NCBI GenBank assembly: GCA_011048855.1
Contig: DSCZ01000400.1
Location: forward strand, 1 to 9,142
Direction: 5' to 3'
DNA: 9,142 nucleotides
DNA from: Desulfobacteraceae bacterium
GTDB lineage: Bacteria > Desulfobacterota > DSM-4660 > Desulfatiglandales > Desulfatiglandaceae
The notes beneath the pieces are model-generated. The model did no database searches, was not told the origin of the DNA, and saw nothing but the letters and a program-made list of their open reading frames with translations. Numbering within the stretch: the stretch's first letter is position 1; the number at the start of each line of letters is the position of its first letter. A program made the translations under genes and the position numbers. This document shows positions 1 through 9,070 of the stretch, piece by piece.

Positions 1-1205
1 GTCGAAGCCACCCCTATCTCCGGCCCGGCATGGTTGTAGACGCCGGCTTCGGTCTCCCGTGAAATCGAGCTTCCCACCACATTGACGATACCCAGAAGAC
101 GCGCTCCTTTCCGCTTGGCCTCCCGGATCGCTGCCAGGGTATCCGCGGTTTCACCGGACTGGCTCAATCCAACCACAAAGGTGCTGGCCGGGAAATTGAG
201 CTTCCGGTACCGGAATTCACTTGCCAGTTCGACCTGCACATCTATGTCGGTCAATTTCTCGAAAACATACCTACCTGCGGATGCTGCATAATATGAGGTG
301 CCGCATCCCATCAAAACGATATGGCGGCATGCTTTCAGACTTTCCCAGACCGGCATCAGTCCGCCGAGCTTTGGAACGCCGTCCCCCGGCTCAATTCGTC
401 CCCTTATCGCATTGTTGATCGTCTCGGGCTGTTCGAAGATTTCCTTCAGCATGAAGTGCGGAAACCCGTTCAGGCCGATGTCTTCCGCGTGCCATTCAAC
501 GTTCTCGCTGCTTCTTTTTATGGCCTTGGCATGGACGGTGGATATCGAAAAATCATTCTTTTTCAGGCTCGCCAGCTCGTTGTCCTTAAGATGGACGACC
601 TTGTCGGTGTGACGCAGCATCGCGGCCACATCCGAGGCGGCGAAATGCCCGTCCTCCCCGATCCCTATTATAAGCGGACTTCCCCTCCTCGCGACGACGA
701 TTTCCTCCGGACACAGCCTGTGGAGAACCGCTATCCCGAAGGTGCCTTCCAGCTGGCTCATCGTCTTTCGGACAGCCTCGCTCAAATTTCCGTCAAAATT
801 CATTGAAACCAGGTGAGCTATCACTTCGGTGTCGGTCTCGGAACGAAACACCACCCCGTTGTTCTCAAGCCGTTTCCTGTGGGAAAGATAATTTTCTATG
901 ATGCCGTTATGGATGACAAAAACGTCCCCGCCAACATCCATCTGTGGGTGGGCGTTCACCTCGCTCGGCTCGCCGTGGGTGGCCCATCTGGTATGTGCAA
1001 TTCCTGTCGATCCTACGGGCATCGATCCATTGAGATCCGCCTCCAGGACGGCGATCTTCCCCACCGTTTTTCTACAAAAGACAGCGTCACGTTTCTGGAC
1101 CGCCACGCCGGCCGAGTCGTAGCCCCGATATTCCAGGTGCTTGAGCCCTTCAATCAACAAAGGGCAGGCATCCTTCGTTCCCACGTAGCAAACTATTCCG
1201 CACAT
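1..1205 (-). CDS. glmS: Glutamine--fructose-6-phosphate aminotransferase (isomerizing), 3'-truncated by window edge
   Basis: GlmS converts fructose-6-phosphate and glutamine to glucosamine-6-phosphate and glutamate in the cytoplasm, the first step toward UDP-GlcNAc. I translated the minus strand from ATG at 1205-1203 and the frame stays open to the window edge (401 residues). The family is about 600 residues long, so roughly the last third (second SIS subdomain and C-terminal tail) lies outside. Visible features: N-terminal glutamine amidotransferase domain with nucleophile Cys2 (MCGIV), the LEYRGYDSAG segment at 24-33, TRWATHG at 72-78, NGIIENY at 100-106; the inter-domain HFMLKEIFEQP at 250-260; then the first SIS subdomain with MGCGTSYYAA at 299-308 and SQSGETADTL at 348-357. 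Residue 6 is Cys where Gly is usual (CGIVGY). A strong GAGGAG ribosome site lies 7 bases before the ATG. It is the last visible gene of the serS-PBP-glmS operon, 21 bases after the PBP gene. Confidence 0.97.
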   Translation of the reverse strand, partial: MCGIVCYVGTKDACPLLIEGLKHLEYRGYDSAGVAVQKRDAVFCRKTVGKIAVLEADLNGSMPVGSTGIAHTRWATHGEPSEVNAHPQMDVGGDVFVIHNGIIENYLSHRKRLENNGVVFRSETDTEVIAHLVSMNFDGNLSEAVRKTMSQLEGTFGIAVLHRLCPEEIVVARRGSPLIIGIGEDGHFAASDVAAMLRHTDKVVHLKDNELASLKKNDFSISTVHAKAIKRSSENVEWHAEDIGLNGFPHFMLKEIFEQPETINNAIRGRIEPGDGVPKLGGLMPVWESLKACRHIVLMGCGTSYYAASAGRYVFEKLTDIDVQVELASEFRYRKLNFPASTFVVGLSQSGETADTLAAIREAKRKGARLLGIVNVVGSSISRETEAGVYNHAGPEIGVAS

Positions 1206-1212
1206 CAAAAAA

Positions 1213-1218
1213 CTCCTC
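1213..1218 (-). promoter_or_regulatory. Ribosome binding site of glmS
   Basis: On the minus strand GAGGAG lies 7 bases before the ATG of glmS, inside the 21-base gap after the PBP stop codon. It fixes the start at 1205 and suggests glmS is translated efficiently on its own rather than only by coupling. The gap is far too short to hold a glmS-type ribozyme. Confidence 0.8.
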
Positions 1219-1226
1219 AAAAAAAC

Positions 1227-3841
<2,615 letters not shown>

Positions 3842-3846
3842 TTACT

Positions 3847-3852
3847 CTCCTT
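3847..3852 (-). promoter_or_regulatory. Ribosome binding site of serS
   Basis: Minus-strand AAGGAG lies 8 bases before the serS ATG, a near-ideal site that confirms the start at 3838. Confidence 0.75.
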
Positions 3853-3889
3853 ATCCTTCAAAAGCTGTGCCGATCCGCTTTCGGCTGCG

Positions 3890-3917
3890 ATATTAGCACT
3901 TCTGAGAGTTCTGGCAA
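3890..3917 (-). promoter_or_regulatory. Predicted sigma70 promoter of the serS-PBP-glmS operon
   Basis: Read on the minus strand, TTGCCA (3917-3912) is followed after 16 bases by TAATAT (3895-3890), giving 4 of 6 matches to each consensus box at acceptable spacing. The start point would fall about 45 bases before the serS ATG. Its -35 box touches one arm of the inverted repeat at 3916-3974. Eye-based call only; other start points are possible. Confidence 0.45.
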
Positions 3918-3974
3918 CATCAAAAAAGGCAAAACACAAGTTTACCGAACCGGATAGTGAAATCTTTTGATGTT
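3916..3974. repeat. Perfect 10-bp inverted repeat between divergent promoters
   Basis: AACATCAAAA at 3916-3925 is the exact reverse complement of TTTTGATGTT at 3965-3974, with 39 bases between the arms. The left arm overlaps the -35 end of the serS-operon promoter and the right arm contains the whole -35 box of the plus-strand promoter. It could be a paired operator serving both directions, or simply two similar -35 regions. The arms are too far apart and too AT-rich for a convincing terminator. Confidence 0.5.
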
Positions 3975-3995
3975 TCACCCGAAACTTTCTATAAT
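3967..3995 (+). promoter_or_regulatory. Predicted sigma70 promoter of the BioD-like/DRTGG gene
   Basis: TTGATG (3967-3972), 17-base spacer, then a perfect TATAAT (3990-3995). This is the best promoter match seen in the window. Transcription would start near 4002, giving a leader of roughly 90 bases before the ATG at 4091. The leader holds only a small CCCG/CGGG hairpin (4041-4050) and no recognisable riboswitch. Confidence 0.65.
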
Positions 3996-4076
3996 GTCGG
4001 CAGGTCACAGGTTTCATCCGAACGTAAATTCGTAAATATTCCCGAACGGGGTCCGGTCCAGGCGCCGCATATCCCC

Positions 4077-4081
4077 GGAGG
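4077..4081 (+). promoter_or_regulatory. Ribosome binding site deciding the start of the DRTGG gene
   Basis: GGAGG ends 9 bases before the ATG at 4091. An in-frame TTG at 4082 immediately follows the GGAGG and leaves no spacing, so ATG 4091 is the better start. Confidence 0.7.
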
Positions 4082-4090
4082 TTGATATCC

Positions 4091-5146
4091 ATGCCGTTCC
4101 TGTTCATCGGTTCTACAGGCGATAAGGCCGGCCACAGCATAATTTCGTGGGCCGTGGCGGACACGCTGCGTAACCGTGGCTTCCGGGTGGGCTTTTTCAA
4201 ACCGTTTGGAACCCACCCGGTGCAGGAGCAGGACGTCCGGTCGGATGCCGACGCGTTTCTTTTCAAAAAGGTCCTGGCCCTCGAAACACCGGTTGAACAC
4301 CTATGCCCCTATCCTGCTGCGGAGGACATCCCCGTCTCCCGCACCTCTGAAGAATTGCTGACTGAAACAGCAGAAAAAGCCGAATTCCTTGCACGCGGGG
4401 CAGACGTTCTCATCGTCATGGGCCGAACCCATATGTTCCTTGACGATGCTTCACACCCGGCTCCAGACGTTTCTGTTATCAACCGCCTCCAGGCCGATCT
4501 TCTCGTTGTTCACCGCTACAGGAAATTGTCGACCACCCGCTACAGCCTGCTCAGCATAGCATCGCTTCTCAAGGAGAGGCTGAGGGCGATCGTGATCAAC
4601 AGGATCCCGGCCCCGGATTTCGAACGCGCCGTGAATTCGCCGGCCGGCTCCTTCGACCGCAGCGGGATGCCTCCAGCGCTGCTGATTCCAGAAGATCCAC
4701 GTCTTAACTATCAGACACTGGCCGGAGCTGCAAGGGTTCTCGACGCAGAAGTGCTTTCCGGAGGGGAATTCCTGCAAAACACACTCGTGAGCAAAATAAC
4801 GGTGGGTTCGGCCGTGCTGCCGGAGGCTTTGAAACTCTTCAGACGCGTCTATCACAAGCTTATTCTTCTGAAGCCGGAAGCTGACGAGCTGCCGCCGACC
4901 GCCGAATCCGTGGCGGGGATTGTTTTGACAGGTGGAGGAAAGCCGGCCCCCGCGGTTCTCGAAACGGCAAAAAGGGCGGGCATTACCCTGATGGCCGTCC
5001 AACATGACACCTTCACATCCATTGACAGGCTGGAACACAGCTCCGGCAGGCTGACCCATTACGACCAATACAAAGTCGAGCGCCTGGGCGAAATGATGGA
5101 GCAGGACGGGAAGATGAAAAAGCTCATCGCGGCGTTGAAACTGTAA
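4091..5146 (+). CDS. BioD-like P-loop / DRTGG domain protein (phosphotransacetylase N-terminal family)
   Basis: A 351-residue cytoplasmic protein resembling the N-terminal regulatory half of long phosphate acetyltransferases, without the acetyltransferase domain. Residues 1-175 look like a dethiobiotin-synthetase-type P-loop domain: strand plus loop FIGSTGDKAGHS (5-16), GFRVGFFKPFG (30-40), DVLIVMG (105-111), INRLQADLLVVHRY (130-143), RLRAIVINRIP (163-173). Residues about 200-315 look like a DRTGG domain: LNYQTLAGAARVLDAEVLSGG (205-225), KITVGSA (235-241), GIVLTGGGKP (276-285), AGITLMAVQHDTFTSIDRLE (296-315). Where Walker A should read GKS/GKT this protein has GHS (His15), and the acidic residue usual before Gly in the second motif is Met110, so ATP hydrolysis may be lost. 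E. coli Pta also lacks the Lys in this loop, so a regulatory role is plausible (inference). ATG 4091 is chosen over the in-frame TTG at 4082 because GGAGG sits 9 bases before it. Transcribed divergently from serS; the specific function is unknown. Confidence 0.8.
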   Translation: MPFLFIGSTGDKAGHSIISWAVADTLRNRGFRVGFFKPFGTHPVQEQDVRSDADAFLFKKVLALETPVEHLCPYPAAEDIPVSRTSEELLTETAEKAEFLARGADVLIVMGRTHMFLDDASHPAPDVSVINRLQADLLVVHRYRKLSTTRYSLLSIASLLKERLRAIVINRIPAPDFERAVNSPAGSFDRSGMPPALLIPEDPRLNYQTLAGAARVLDAEVLSGGEFLQNTLVSKITVGSAVLPEALKLFRRVYHKLILLKPEADELPPTAESVAGIVLTGGGKPAPAVLETAKRAGITLMAVQHDTFTSIDRLEHSSGRLTHYDQYKVERLGEMMEQDGKMKKLIAALKL

Positions 5147-5160
5147 CCATCCCCGAGGCC

Positions 5161-5526
5161 TCACCCGAGGGTGTCGCTTATGATTGCAAGCAGTTTCTCC
5201 GGTGAAATGGGTTTCGAAAGGAACAGGTTCGCCCCGGCTTCGATGCCGTCTTTTTTATCCTGTTCCCTGCTCTTGGCGGTCAGAAAAACGATCGGCGTTT
5301 CCTTGTAATTATCTTTTTTACGGATCCTGCGGCACAGTTCGAAACCATCCATCTCCGGCATGATTATATCCAGCATGAGCAGATCGTACTGGTTTTCCTC
5401 GATTCGCTTGAGGGCTTCCCGGCCGCTTGAAACGGCCTGGACCTGGTATCCTTCCGGCTTGAGCAACTCGTCGAGGGCCATCAAAACCATCTCATCGTCG
5501 TCCACGATTAGAACTTTCTTATCCAT
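5161..5526 (-). CDS. Single-domain (CheY-like) response regulator
   Basis: A 121-residue receiver domain and nothing else. The canonical residues are all present: acidic pair Asp10/Asp11 (after VLIVDDD), phosphoacceptor Asp53 (LLMLDIIMPEMDG), Thr83 (FLTAK) and Lys105 (LSKP). No DNA-binding, GGDEF, HD or other output domain follows, so it must act by binding a partner or by passing phosphate on. The ATG overlaps the 3' end of the histidine-kinase gene by 8 bases (ATGGATAA), and AAAGGAG lies 7 bases upstream, so it is co-expressed and almost certainly phosphorylated by that kinase, which lacks a receiver of its own. The gene ends 14 bases from the stop of the convergent DRTGG gene. The output of the pathway is not encoded in a recognisable form here. 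Confidence 0.95.
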   Translation of the reverse strand: MDKKVLIVDDDEMVLMALDELLKPEGYQVQAVSSGREALKRIEENQYDLLMLDIIMPEMDGFELCRRIRKKDNYKETPIVFLTAKSREQDKKDGIEAGANLFLSKPISPEKLLAIISDTLG

Positions 5527-7939
5527 CCTTTCGCTCCTTTCCCGGCTCGGCCACCGGTATCAAAACCGTGAATCGGCTCCCTTTTCCAACTTCACTTTCG
5601 ACATCCAGCCGGCCACCATGGGTTTCGAGTATGCCGAAGCAAAGTGAAAGCCCCAGCCCGGTGCCCTTCCCGACCGGTTTCGTGCTAAAAAAAGGCTCCA
5701 TAACCTTGTGCAGGTTCTCTTTGGGAATCCCTGCACCGGTATCCTTAACGCCGGCACAAACAAAGCAGTTTCCATCCTCCTGAGTGGTGAAAGTCGAGAT
5801 GGTCAAAACCTTTTCACCGGAAACCTCTTCCATTGCATCCCTGGCATTGGAAATTAAATTCAAAAAAACCTGCTCAAGCTGATTGATATCGGCCATTATC
5901 GCAGGCAGGTCTTCACTAAGATCTCTGACTACCGATATATTATGATTGATTAACTGTTGACATGTAATCATTAATGCATTTTCGATCGGCTTATTAATAT
6001 CTGTCAGATTAAATTCCGGTAACGTCTGCCGCGAAAATTCCCGAAGATGATCCACGATTTTTTCGATGCGGTCGTTGCATTCGCGGATCAATTCGAGCCG
6101 TTCGCGATGCTCCCAGTTACTGGGCACCTTTTTAAGTATCACGTAAAGGATCGTCTTGGAAGCCATCAACGGGTTGTTTAATTCGTGCGCCACTCCCGCA
6201 ACCAGCTCACCGAGCGCCCTCATCTTGGATGCTTCGAAAAGCCGGACCTGGGCCGCCTTCAATTTGTCTTCGAGAATTTTCCGTTCGGTTATGTCCTTGA
6301 AGATGCCGGCGGTCCCGATCAGTTCGCCGTCTTCGTTTCTGAGCAGGAACAGGGACGTAACGATGGATATCACATCCCCGTTCTTGTTCTCCATCTGCAT
6401 CTCGTAGTTCGCGGCGCGCTCGGCGATCTGCAGCAGGTTCATGATCTCCCTGGCTTCTCTGATGCCTCTGACATAGATACTCGAAACATGGCGGCCAAGC
6501 AGTTCTTCCCGTTCGTACTGGAGAATCTCCTCCATCGCCCGGTTCACGTAGGTTATATGCCCTTTGAGGTCCGTCGTCACGATACCGTCGACCGAGCTCT
6601 CCATGATGTTTTCCAGAAACTCCTTGGTCTCGCGAAGCTCCCGTTCGAGATGTTTGCGCAGGGTAAGGTCCTGGTCAATCTCCACGAATCCCGTAGTCCT
6701 GCCGTCGGGGTCCTTGATGGCGGTGATGGTCGTGTAAGCCGGAAAACGCTCGCCTCCCTTTCTCACCCTTGCCATTTCCTGCTCACAGAGGCCTTCACTC
6801 CTGGTGCGCCGGCTCATCTCGGCCTGGACGCCCCCTTCGACCTCTTCATCCGGGATAGTCACACTGATGTTCATTTTATTGATAACTTCTTCTTTTTTCC
6901 ACCCATAAACCCGCTCGGCGCCCTTGTTGAACTCAATTATGTTGCCGTAAAAATCAAGTGCGATGATTGCATACTCGGTGGCGCTGTCGAGGATGCTGTT
7001 CAGGAAAAGACTCAGCCCCCGGTATTTCTCCCTGGACTCTTTCAGTTCGGTCGTGCGGGCCTCCACCATCTTCTCCAGATTCGACGTATAATGCTGGAGC
7101 TGGTCCATCATCCGATTGAACGAACTGCCCAGGAGCCCGATTTCGTCGCTGCGCCGTACCTGGACCCTCTGTCCCATGTCTCCGCCGGCCATCCTGGTGG
7201 TCACATGGGTAAGCTCCCGGATAGGGCTGGTCAATACCTTGGACAGGGCCACCGTCAGCAGACAGGCGAAAACCACGGCAATAAGAACAAGGATGAATAT
7301 GAAGCGTTCTGTGGACTTCAACGCATGAAATATTTCATCCTCATAGCTGCCGGCCGCAATAATCCAGTCGAGCGGTTCAAAATATGCGTATTTAAGAATT
7401 TTATAGCGCGGGACAGTCTCCCCGAGCTCCACATTGATCCAGGGATAACGGATGGTCCCGATCTCCCGGTCGGAAAGGTTCAGAGCGTCTTCGATCATCG
7501 CCCGGATATAACGAAAACCGGATGAATCGGTCGAATCTATAATGTTTTCACCTTCCTTGGCCGGGTGGATTTTCAAAAACCCCCGGCTGTCAATGATGTA
7601 CACGTAGCCGGTTTCCCCGACCCTGATCCGGCGTATCTCTTCGCGCATCAGACGACGGCTGTCGCTCCACTGCCCGGCCGTACTTCCATCCGTTTCGCCG
7701 TCGGCCAACTCGGCTTCCTGAAACATGCCACGCTGGATCTTGCACATCGAATAAACATTGCTGACGAGATGCTCGAGCTTCACCTCCGCACTGCTGCGAA
7801 GAGCCATGCTGAACCGGTCCATCGCAAGGTACGAAGACACGATCAGCGGCAAAAGCACAACGAAAAGCGTCACGGTAATCAGCTTGGTGCGAATGCGCCA
7901 GTTTCGAAAAGGTTTCGGTCGGAAAAGATTTTTTTTCAC
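5519..7939 (-). CDS. Membrane sensor histidine kinase (Cache-HAMP-PAS-PAS-HisKA-HATPase_c)
   Basis: An 806-residue inner-membrane kinase when started at GTG 7939. An in-frame TTG at 7957 would give 812 residues but has no ribosome site, whereas GAGG lies 7 bases before the GTG. Numbering from the GTG: membrane segment 1 at about 20-40; periplasmic Cache-type sensor about 44-210 (VGETGYVYIIDSRGFLKIHP at 107-126); membrane segment 2 about 213-232; HAMP about 233-285; coiled coil; PAS 1 about 310-428; PAS 2 about 439-551 (ending GIFKDITERK); HisKA with phospho-His585 in GVAHELNNPL; HATPase with N-box ISNARDAM (696-703), DTGAGIP (733-739), EPFFSTK (748-754) and GKGTGLGLSL (757-766). All catalytic boxes are intact. 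It lies 14 bases downstream of the 268-aa gene and overlaps the receiver gene by 8 bases, suggesting one operon. Cache domains commonly bind small organic acids or amino acids; the ligand here is unknown. Confidence 0.96.
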   Translation of the reverse strand: MKKNLFRPKPFRNWRIRTKLITVTLFVVLLPLIVSSYLAMDRFSMALRSSAEVKLEHLVSNVYSMCKIQRGMFQEAELADGETDGSTAGQWSDSRRLMREEIRRIRVGETGYVYIIDSRGFLKIHPAKEGENIIDSTDSSGFRYIRAMIEDALNLSDREIGTIRYPWINVELGETVPRYKILKYAYFEPLDWIIAAGSYEDEIFHALKSTERFIFILVLIAVVFACLLTVALSKVLTSPIRELTHVTTRMAGGDMGQRVQVRRSDEIGLLGSSFNRMMDQLQHYTSNLEKMVEARTTELKESREKYRGLSLFLNSILDSATEYAIIALDFYGNIIEFNKGAERVYGWKKEEVINKMNISVTIPDEEVEGGVQAEMSRRTRSEGLCEQEMARVRKGGERFPAYTTITAIKDPDGRTTGFVEIDQDLTLRKHLERELRETKEFLENIMESSVDGIVTTDLKGHITYVNRAMEEILQYEREELLGRHVSSIYVRGIREAREIMNLLQIAERAANYEMQMENKNGDVISIVTSLFLLRNEDGELIGTAGIFKDITERKILEDKLKAAQVRLFEASKMRALGELVAGVAHELNNPLMASKTILYVILKKVPSNWEHRERLELIRECNDRIEKIVDHLREFSRQTLPEFNLTDINKPIENALMITCQQLINHNISVVRDLSEDLPAIMADINQLEQVFLNLISNARDAMEEVSGEKVLTISTFTTQEDGNCFVCAGVKDTGAGIPKENLHKVMEPFFSTKPVGKGTGLGLSLCFGILETHGGRLDVESEVGKGSRFTVLIPVAEPGKERKDG
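5534..5540 (-). promoter_or_regulatory. Ribosome binding site of the response regulator, inside the kinase gene
   Basis: Minus-strand AAAGGAG, 7 bases before the receiver ATG, is embedded in the last codons of the kinase. A strong site here suggests the receiver may be made in excess of the kinase, as is usual for such pairs. Confidence 0.7.
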
Positions 7940-7946
7940 GGAACAA

Positions 7947-7950
7947 CCTC
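7947..7950 (-). promoter_or_regulatory. Ribosome binding site deciding the histidine kinase start
   Basis: Minus-strand GAGG lies 7 bases before GTG at 7939-7937. The alternative TTG at 7957-7955 overlaps the upstream gene's stop codon and is preceded by a T-run without any purine-rich site. Confidence 0.55.
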
Positions 7951-7953
7951 GAT

Positions 7954-8760
7954 TCAAAAAACGGGGTCAGGGAATGTCACCATGCCCCTCGGGGACCCGA
8001 TCATCCTGTACATCACAGGTGAAACCCAGCCTTCTTCCAGAACCTCATCATCGACCTCGGTGAGTATTCCGTCATGAATCGCCCAGCTCCGGCCGCGCAC
8101 GGTCCCGGCGAAATCCGGATGCCTGAAAGGAGTCCTTCCGTCGAGAAGCCGCGCAAGAGAGCACCCCGGCTGGAACAATTCATTTATCCGTTTCATCATC
8201 GAGTAGCCTGAAAAATATGCGAACCCGTGCTGTTCGTAGGAAATTGCATTGTGATAGAAAAGCGCTTCAAGTCTTATGCTCTTGATATCGAACATGGTGC
8301 AGAAAAACTCCAGGCATCGTATCACGGTGCCGGTCAGCCCCAGCCCCTTTCGAATCTGCCCGGGAAAATATCCATGGGAAAGCGCCCGGCATTCTTCCTC
8401 CACATTTCTCGCAGCCCACCCGAAAAGCGTGTCCCTGCCCTCCTGATCGACGTCAATCGAAAACCGGGGAGAATCCGGTTCGTTGGCGATTACGAAGTCC
8501 CAGGACAACTGGGTGTGGTCGGCGCCGTCCGAAAGCTGCAGCGAATAAAGGGGGTCTTCGACCTGTTGATGTTTAACTTCGATCAGGCAGGCACCATCGC
8601 CCGCCGGGCAGAACATCCGCACCGCCCGGCCGCCGGCGGCGGTTGAAAATGTGAGCGGATCTATCCCGAAGCGGTGAAATAAAACCGGGGGGACCAGAAC
8701 CCGGTAAATACCCTGCTTCTCCCGTGGATCGAGAAAACTGATTCGCTGGATCCAGGACAT
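7954..8760 (-). CDS. Uncharacterised 268-aa protein, first gene of the kinase operon; weakly GNAT-like
   Basis: I do not recognise this protein. It has no signal peptide, no membrane segment and no lipobox, so it is probably cytoplasmic. The N-terminal part (1-110) is mixed with strand-like stretches (RAVRMFCPAG, ACLIEVKHQ, QLSWDFVIAN, RFSIDVD). The middle shows FPGQIRKGLGLTG at 132-144, a helix, SIRLEALFYHN at 161-171, then SYEQHGFAYFSG at 174-185. This order (Gly-rich turn, helix, strand, Asn, 'Y-x-x-x-GF') is reminiscent of the acetyl-CoA-binding half of GNAT acetyltransferases, but the R/Q-x-x-G-x-G/A motif is not exact, so this is a weak inference. The C-terminus (200-268) is unassigned. 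ATG 8760 has AAGG 8 bases upstream. The 14-base gap to the kinase GTG suggests co-transcription and a link to the same signal. The frame is uninterrupted with coding-like composition, so the gene itself is convincing. Confidence 0.75.
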   Translation of the reverse strand: MSWIQRISFLDPREKQGIYRVLVPPVLFHRFGIDPLTFSTAAGGRAVRMFCPAGDGACLIEVKHQQVEDPLYSLQLSDGADHTQLSWDFVIANEPDSPRFSIDVDQEGRDTLFGWAARNVEEECRALSHGYFPGQIRKGLGLTGTVIRCLEFFCTMFDIKSIRLEALFYHNAISYEQHGFAYFSGYSMMKRINELFQPGCSLARLLDGRTPFRHPDFAGTVRGRSWAIHDGILTEVDDEVLEEGWVSPVMYRMIGSPRGMVTFPDPVF

Positions 8761-8802
8761 GGTTCATGCCTTGATACACATAGTTGCCGTGCCGGGCTGA
8801 AA

Positions 8803-8825
8803 TATACCGTCCCCCTGCCGGTATA
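8803..8825. repeat. Perfect 7-bp inverted repeat, operator-like
   Basis: TATACCG (8803-8809) and CGGTATA (8819-8825) are exact reverse complements separated by 9 bases. It lies about 40-65 bases upstream of the 268-aa gene's ATG and overlaps a possible minus-strand -10 (TATATT, 8806-8801), so a repressor or activator site is plausible. No T-tract follows, so it is not a typical terminator. Confidence 0.35.
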
Positions 8826-8921
8826 CGGGCGACGAAATCGATTTTGATTTGGATTTTCCAGTTACAAAGTCATTAGATCATTTCGCGGCGGAAGTCAAAA
8901 ATAATGCATCGTAGATTTTTA

Positions 8922-8937
8922 GCTGTTGGCTGTTAGC
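8922..8937 (+). repeat. Heptamer tandem repeat (GCTGTTR)
   Basis: GCTGTTG at 8922-8928 and GCTGTTA at 8929-8935 are followed by the first two bases of a third copy. It is short and imperfect and sits in non-coding DNA. Confidence 0.5.
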
Positions 8938-8972
8938 CGGCGGAAAAAAGCACTACATGAAAAGCAGACGAT

Positions 8973-9020
8973 ACCGACGCCGACGCCGACGCCGACACCA
9001 ACACCGACACTTACACTTGC
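8973..9020 (+). repeat. Degenerate hexamer array (consensus RCCGAC)
   Basis: Eight six-base units in register: ACCGAC, GCCGAC three times, then ACCAAC, ACCGAC, ACTTAC and ACTTGC. The array is perfect at the centre and decays to the right, as expected for a simple-sequence repeat made by slippage. No gene is supported across it. Confidence 0.75.
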
Positions 9021-9070
9021 ACCGGCCGTGCGGGCCAGGCCAAAATTTCATTTCGGCACTCCAAAAAGAT

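Noticed and set aside
321..806. A 161-codon plus-strand frame
   Set aside because: It is antisense to the glmS amidotransferase region, whose minus-strand translation matches the family throughout.
1206..1226. Possible glmS ribozyme/riboswitch upstream of glmS
   Set aside because: Only 21 bases separate the PBP stop from the glmS start, far too little for the ribozyme, which is also known mainly from Gram-positive bacteria.
3859..3886. Possible T-box or leader-attenuator hairpin before serS
   Set aside because: Only a 5-bp stem (GCCGA/TCGGC) is visible, with no T-box sequence and no T-tract.
4082..4090. Upstream TTG start for the DRTGG protein
   Set aside because: The GGAGG site directly abuts this TTG, leaving no spacing; the ATG at 4091 is properly spaced and begins the expected first strand of the fold.
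6185..7525. A 446-codon open frame on the plus strand
   Set aside because: It lies entirely antisense to the histidine kinase, whose Cache, HAMP and PAS domains are clearly coded on the other strand. It shows no family motifs or ribosome site and is a by-product of GC-rich codon use.
8973..9020. Possible CRISPR-like array
   Set aside because: Units are six bases long, contiguous and without unique spacers; there are no cas genes nearby.
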